Assembly: GCA_047638815.1 (NCBI GenBank) | Contig: JBLIMR010000052.1 | Location: forward strand, 1-17,776 | Origin: JAJRRH01 sp047638815 | GTDB lineage: Bacteria; Bacteroidota; Bacteroidia; Flavobacteriales_D; JABDKJ01 | DNA length: 17,776 bases | Reading direction: 5' to 3' | Part shown: one piece after another, positions 16,301 to 17,776 of the stretch | Layout of the letters: every line of letters starts with the position of its first letter | Numbering within the stretch: the first letter of the stretch is position 1 | The notes under the pieces: model-generated | What the model was told of the DNA's origin: nothing | Seen by the model: the letters and a program-made list of their open reading frames with translations, nothing else | Database searches by the model: none | Program-made: the position numbers and the translations under genes

Positions 16301-17090
16301 TAACACCGTCAGGATGCATGCAAGGGTAATTTTCGTCATACTTGGTGTTTATTCCTCCAATTAACTTTCTTGGTTTAGTGAACTTGCCATTCTCTAATCT
16401 ACTCACACGATATATGTCCCTTTGACTTTCATTTCCATAACTTGAGAAATAGATATCTGAAGCGGCTCCTTGGAAAAAAATTAACGAGTTTTCACCAGAC
16501 TCTTTATCTTTCTTAGAAAGTAATTCTGCTGGTGTAACAATAATTTTCCCGCCAATATCATCAAGGTTATAGCTTCGAAAGAATTCTTTTTCTGAAGCTT
16601 CAGTTTTATCCAAAACAATTATGTCTTTGATTTTTTTCAATAATGACTGTCCATTTTTAGTCATCTCAAGCAATAGTTCAGCATCGCTGTATTTTTCTTT
16701 TAGTTTACTATCCGCTTTTAATATAAATGAAGAAAATGCTTTTTGTGCATCCGCAAATTGATAATTCAAATGCAATGCCTTACCTAGGTAATAATATGCA
16801 AGAGGATCTGAATCACTACTTGCTCCATACTTTAAATATTTGATCGGTTCATTGGTGTCCTCATCTGAATAAATTAAACAAGCTCCATATCTATAGTTTA
16901 AGTGTTGATCCTCTGGACTGACACTTAGCATTTGTCTATATATATCAAGTGCCAATAAAAACTCTTCATTATCAAAAAGAGTATTTGCTTCCTTCAATCG
17001 TTCTTTATCAACCTCATGCTGCGACATCACAATTATGCACGGCATTAGCAGTATAAGAAGTAAAGTATATTTATATCTTTTCAATCTCAT
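10116..17090 (-). CDS. Giant exported TPR-PD40-coiled-coil protein with three SPOR-like domains
   Basis: A 2324-residue protein. In order: signal peptide (1-23, ending VMSQ); TPR-like helices (about 28-150); a PD40/WD40-like propeller (about 205-335) with IYFSS, RDIYRV and YFSSKGHNSMGGYDIF; a carboxypeptidase-regulatory-like beta domain (about 345-420). Then come about 1400 residues of charged, mostly helical sequence broken by two acidic, Ser/Asn-rich stretches (about 1030-1180 and 1560-1695). Three SPOR-like domains end the chain (about 1905-1985, 2063-2148, 2233-2320). SPOR domains bind peptidoglycan strands stripped of stem peptides. The TPR-PD40-CRD order is that of PorE, a type IX secretion protein of Bacteroidota whose C-terminus is an OmpA-like peptidoglycan-binding domain. 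Here that domain is absent and the SPOR array may replace it (inference). The protein probably acts in the periplasm. It lies 41 bases after an unrecognised gene, so probably in one operon. Its function is unknown. Confidence 0.85.
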   Translation of the reverse strand: MRLKRYKYTLLLILLMPCIIVMSQHEVDKERLKEANTLFDNEEFLLALDIYRQMLSVSPEDQHLNYRYGACLIYSDEDTNEPIKYLKYGASSDSDPLAYYYLGKALHLNYQFADAQKAFSSFILKADSKLKEKYSDAELLLEMTKNGQSLLKKIKDIIVLDKTEASEKEFFRSYNLDDIGGKIIVTPAELLSKKDKESGENSLIFFQGAASDIYFSSYGNESQRDIYRVSRLENGKFTKPRKLIGGINTKYDENYPCMHPDGVTLYFSSKGHNSMGGYDIFKSSLDPNTGAFGPAENLDFAVSSPDDDIFYIADLNKDNAYFASGRSSELGRLNVYHVKVRAGVANLVIIKGSYLPGEDNKPVRIRIEDAMTNNEVGAFESDPTTGEYLISLPRSGKYKFYVEEEGENTVHSGLFEIPRTNGNVAYAQEMTFTKINGANQLVLNNLFDKPLEDDITMLMADALKQKAKLDINKDDFDEELTDDTSSIESAYEEAGFSQSSSNETIISDVKTKSDNYARDSKSDLTDAQMLFAYAQMKKDKARTLLTMAKESYEKAKSERVQSLKEENLLESAFNKKMADIESKDALIAMSMLRILDKSSRAKNKRSMALEKNLEILESSLQENDYDKMVSALTEQKELNNNVELPETLELLQEENNEKRRQSIRALEFAQKLEVEEKELSDKLNVRKKQLDSSTKKKERENLELEIIGLKDELADYKIQTEAANKRYETRIIDQTNSEAQGELLEEYKLRIEGDIWSNLEPQEYSKQELTEFDKDMRFAKRESKDIEIGDVDISQILAKREDLSHKFDFGEIVHDSEETLETAEVAQEIVPDDLEFIEESEDPKNLIVISEKIEKEDDYEIFLIDTEKGNDQVIAYDNKINEYNKVKEVATPEEKEILEERISRLTNLKSESVTKIENEVKKNLLADFSEEIKFISEKELLAEDESIVFNWINPTYLDKKSVILHSDKSNEVKQKEYDVLNASFNEDITKSKAELVYLYTIREIAGTARANENLEYLQILENEFAEGQIIPLGEEVAVEDEIANAVVVEDEEASSDTNYEGAQEKSEGNMNLDLAIENSPIDKILNADIDLVNSSDNTDSIDTREESNETVPQENLNIETRDISNEDDIVIPQADSQIDLMAAEQESKSSNNDNQVRETLADDTTEIIIDEVNILTSIEKQDLADKADVSRTTDEHILRINDINNGAQMSSDKVEERLVSNRIYLEHLESKHITEMSNDGELILFLESHNTANEALEKLILSTKLEMDKDRVKLAESNNLKFTQNELSNSRYRTDYIEELAKISASTPDKNDQIKKKVMLHNMIAFDLEKEIENMQAQLILDDISQIQRSSLENKLGEIQKDYDHIRIANKEEIAILNNDISETEMYGRQKLVSYDASGIRNSDYTKLLNDEGYKRTNLNYEEAKIIQQEANQELTALETKRDNIDPQMYMNHEIAIGEKMGEANRLEIQDLDNSIENVNIEAISSKELLTLAKDLLAKAETWKTSVNNLEQLSVNAVGNQKHSLLKDKLASQLNAIEYMRHAKAIINYSKDNSDTNDTYVFTDFVIPNHEIAELNSKPNYDLAEDLFSSDYQFPSYQSEATASNNVNVVDINGEVVSSEEDTSNEILEDENHLTETTPVETGNSTTKIGNENIVEENEIADTSQTAIESSKIIENSLAVEPANEKITELDTLKLLSKSNVTIEDLQEAQIRLNKEDIKQIEPLNSNGVMLSAQRTTLLDNNTEASKGENARAYFKKKGLIDQIKEMSVEQIDLQKQYADIIYTKEQGLIVVKESLEKDGSSEILIKEHNRLVAEIVRLKSLNSVVEKNVLVMNWQLDQEETSLSVLKRNWEEEKALDEFVVDENLSIPNIPDVLLRNVFVKSNSEKAAYTDDNPIPVDLVMPEGIVYQVQVGAYRQPIPQDLFKGFAPIMGQKIQSGITRYKVGLFTSHSNATTARDEIRSLGYTDAFVVVFNGGEKISIAEAQVLTGEEIAALPEGDDNVTAPVSNDAVTVVETVNNVDGNATTVGTGVVDLEDYTFVEDTAKDDYYDDVNAAEAKQVEMIKGLFFTVQIGAYSNPVTADKLQNVSPLNSELTNKGLIRYTSGIYRNINGASDYKQEMVGRGISDAFVSAYYNGFRINLSKARDIIASQGDNILVDENLLRNGDASSISTGLDNTITRSVNSVGTSPNSKEEERPKDEVLDAAYSLIENGMPGQMIWDLLEEEGLLETVEDKDNTFKVILGPFVAAIPTREVEIILNFRDNIRFEERENNVYVYSSINPIPYEEALNLKETLEKEGITTAKIVSFKGDREISLKEYLDELSE
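10645..10905 (-). other. Second SPOR-like domain of the giant protein
   Basis: About residues 2063-2148. It has VQIGAY at the first strand, GLIRYTSGIY in the middle and SDAFVSAYYNGFRINLSKA at the end. These align with the first copy without large gaps and fit the SPOR fold. Confidence 0.7.
11140..11378 (-). other. First SPOR-like domain of the giant protein
   Basis: About residues 1905-1985. VYQVQVGAY, then GITRYKVGLF, then a helix with ARDEIRSLGY and the last strand AFVVVFNGGEKIS. This is the clearest SPOR match of the three. Confidence 0.8.
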
Positions 17091-17131
17091 GTTTAGTTAT
17101 TTGTGAATGTAACAGATGATTAAATTCATGG

Positions 17132-17776
17132 TTACAAGTCTTCAATTTTGTTCAAGAAACCGACTTTCTTTTTCTTGCTCCCCAGCATGTAAGAATAGTT
17201 TTCTTCATTCTTAGCACCTTTAAATTTCCGATCATTTTCTTTTGTATTCATAATGTCAGAATTGAATAAGTTATCAGAAGAGTATACCTGCATCACTGTT
17301 CTAGCATAATTAAAGAAATACCAATTATCCTCGTCCAATTCCAAATATATACTCAAGACATCACCCCCCTTTTTCTTCTCTACAAGTACATGGCCTTTTA
17401 CATAGCTGAAAATTTCTTTCTTCCCGATTGTCGCAATCCCAATTTTGCCTTTTGAAATGTACGCTTCTTCGTATCTATCCCATTCAAATTTTACATCAGC
17501 GATATACAGTTTTCTCTGAATAGCATCCGGTATCTTTTTAATTTTTCCAGACAGGGTAAGCTCCGATATTATTTTATCTGTTTCTTCCAAACCCATAATA
17601 TCTCTCAATGAGTTTTCATATGATGTTCCATCTATCTTTAATGGTGTAAGTCCAGGGTATGAAACAATCTTATTCTGCATTTTCTCCATTGCATCATCAT
17701 TCATCGGAAAGTCTAATGCGATCGCTGTTCTAAATTCAAACTTTTCAATCTCCGTATTATTTTCAAATGTTCCGAC
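17132..17776 (-). CDS. C-terminal part of an unrecognised protein, cut by the window edge
   Basis: The reading frame ends at 17132 and stays open to the last base of the window, so the gene begins outside. Met at 17704 is an internal residue, not a start: the preceding codons read VGTFENNTEIEKFEFRTAIA without a stop. About 215 residues are visible. They contain a hydrophobic-charged pattern that looks like a beta-rich domain (IADVKFEWDRYEEAYISKG, then ATIGKKEIFSYVKGHVLVEK and VLSIYLELDEDNWYFFNYA), and a Lys-rich tail ending NKIEDL. I do not recognise the family and give no function. The gene is 41 bases upstream of the giant SPOR protein gene on the same strand, with no terminator or clear promoter between them, so the two are probably co-transcribed and may act together. 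Confidence 0.75.
   Translation of the reverse strand, partial: VGTFENNTEIEKFEFRTAIALDFPMNDDAMEKMQNKIVSYPGLTPLKIDGTSYENSLRDIMGLEETDKIISELTLSGKIKKIPDAIQRKLYIADVKFEWDRYEEAYISKGKIGIATIGKKEIFSYVKGHVLVEKKKGGDVLSIYLELDEDNWYFFNYARTVMQVYSSDNLFNSDIMNTKENDRKFKGAKNEENYSYMLGSKKKKVGFLNKIEDL

Noticed and set aside
10116..17090. Frameshifted or artificially fused genes producing the giant frame
   Set aside because: The frame is open over 2324 codons with one signal peptide at the start, consistent composition and a coherent domain order; I see no sign of a join.

Overview
The window looks like chromosomal DNA of a member of the Bacteroidota. It is AT-rich and genes lack clear Shine-Dalgarno sites. Several starts are preceded by TAnnTTTG promoter boxes typical of this phylum. 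The content also fits: a fused E1 alpha/beta oxo-acid dehydrogenase, a TPR-PD40 envelope protein and SPOR domains. I cannot fix the order or family from the sequence alone. Genes are packed tightly. No stretch over 300 bases lacks a gene, and I see no tRNA, rRNA, CRISPR array, insertion sequence or integrase.

Left third (3-5643): a formate dehydrogenase locus. On the minus strand lie a NuoE/NuoF-type diaphorase subunit (fdhB-like), the molybdenum/tungsten catalytic subunit (fdhA-like, with cysteine rather than selenocysteine at the metal) and a small DUF2188 protein, with gaps of 37 and 3 bases. Divergently transcribed is fdhD, the sulfurtransferase that activates such enzymes. Together they would form a soluble NAD+-linked formate dehydrogenase and its maturation factor. 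The 126-base region between the two transcription units carries promoter boxes for both directions and a Crp/Fnr-like dyad over the fdhB promoter.

Middle (5732-10083): on the plus strand, a signal-peptide/coiled-coil/one-membrane-segment protein ends at a clear intrinsic terminator and is followed by the fused E1 component of a branched-chain-type 2-oxo-acid dehydrogenase. Converging on it is a minus-strand operon of clpS (N-degron adaptor), an M48 zinc metalloprotease lipoprotein and a hot-dog thioesterase.

Right (10116-17776): two minus-strand genes 41 bases apart. The upstream one is cut by the window edge and unrecognised. The downstream one encodes a 2324-residue exported protein. Its N-terminal third resembles the type IX secretion protein PorE (signal peptide, TPR, PD40 propeller, carboxypeptidase-regulatory-like domain). 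In place of the PorE OmpA-like domain it has about 1400 residues of charged helical and acidic sequence and three C-terminal SPOR-like domains. This is the most unusual item in the window.
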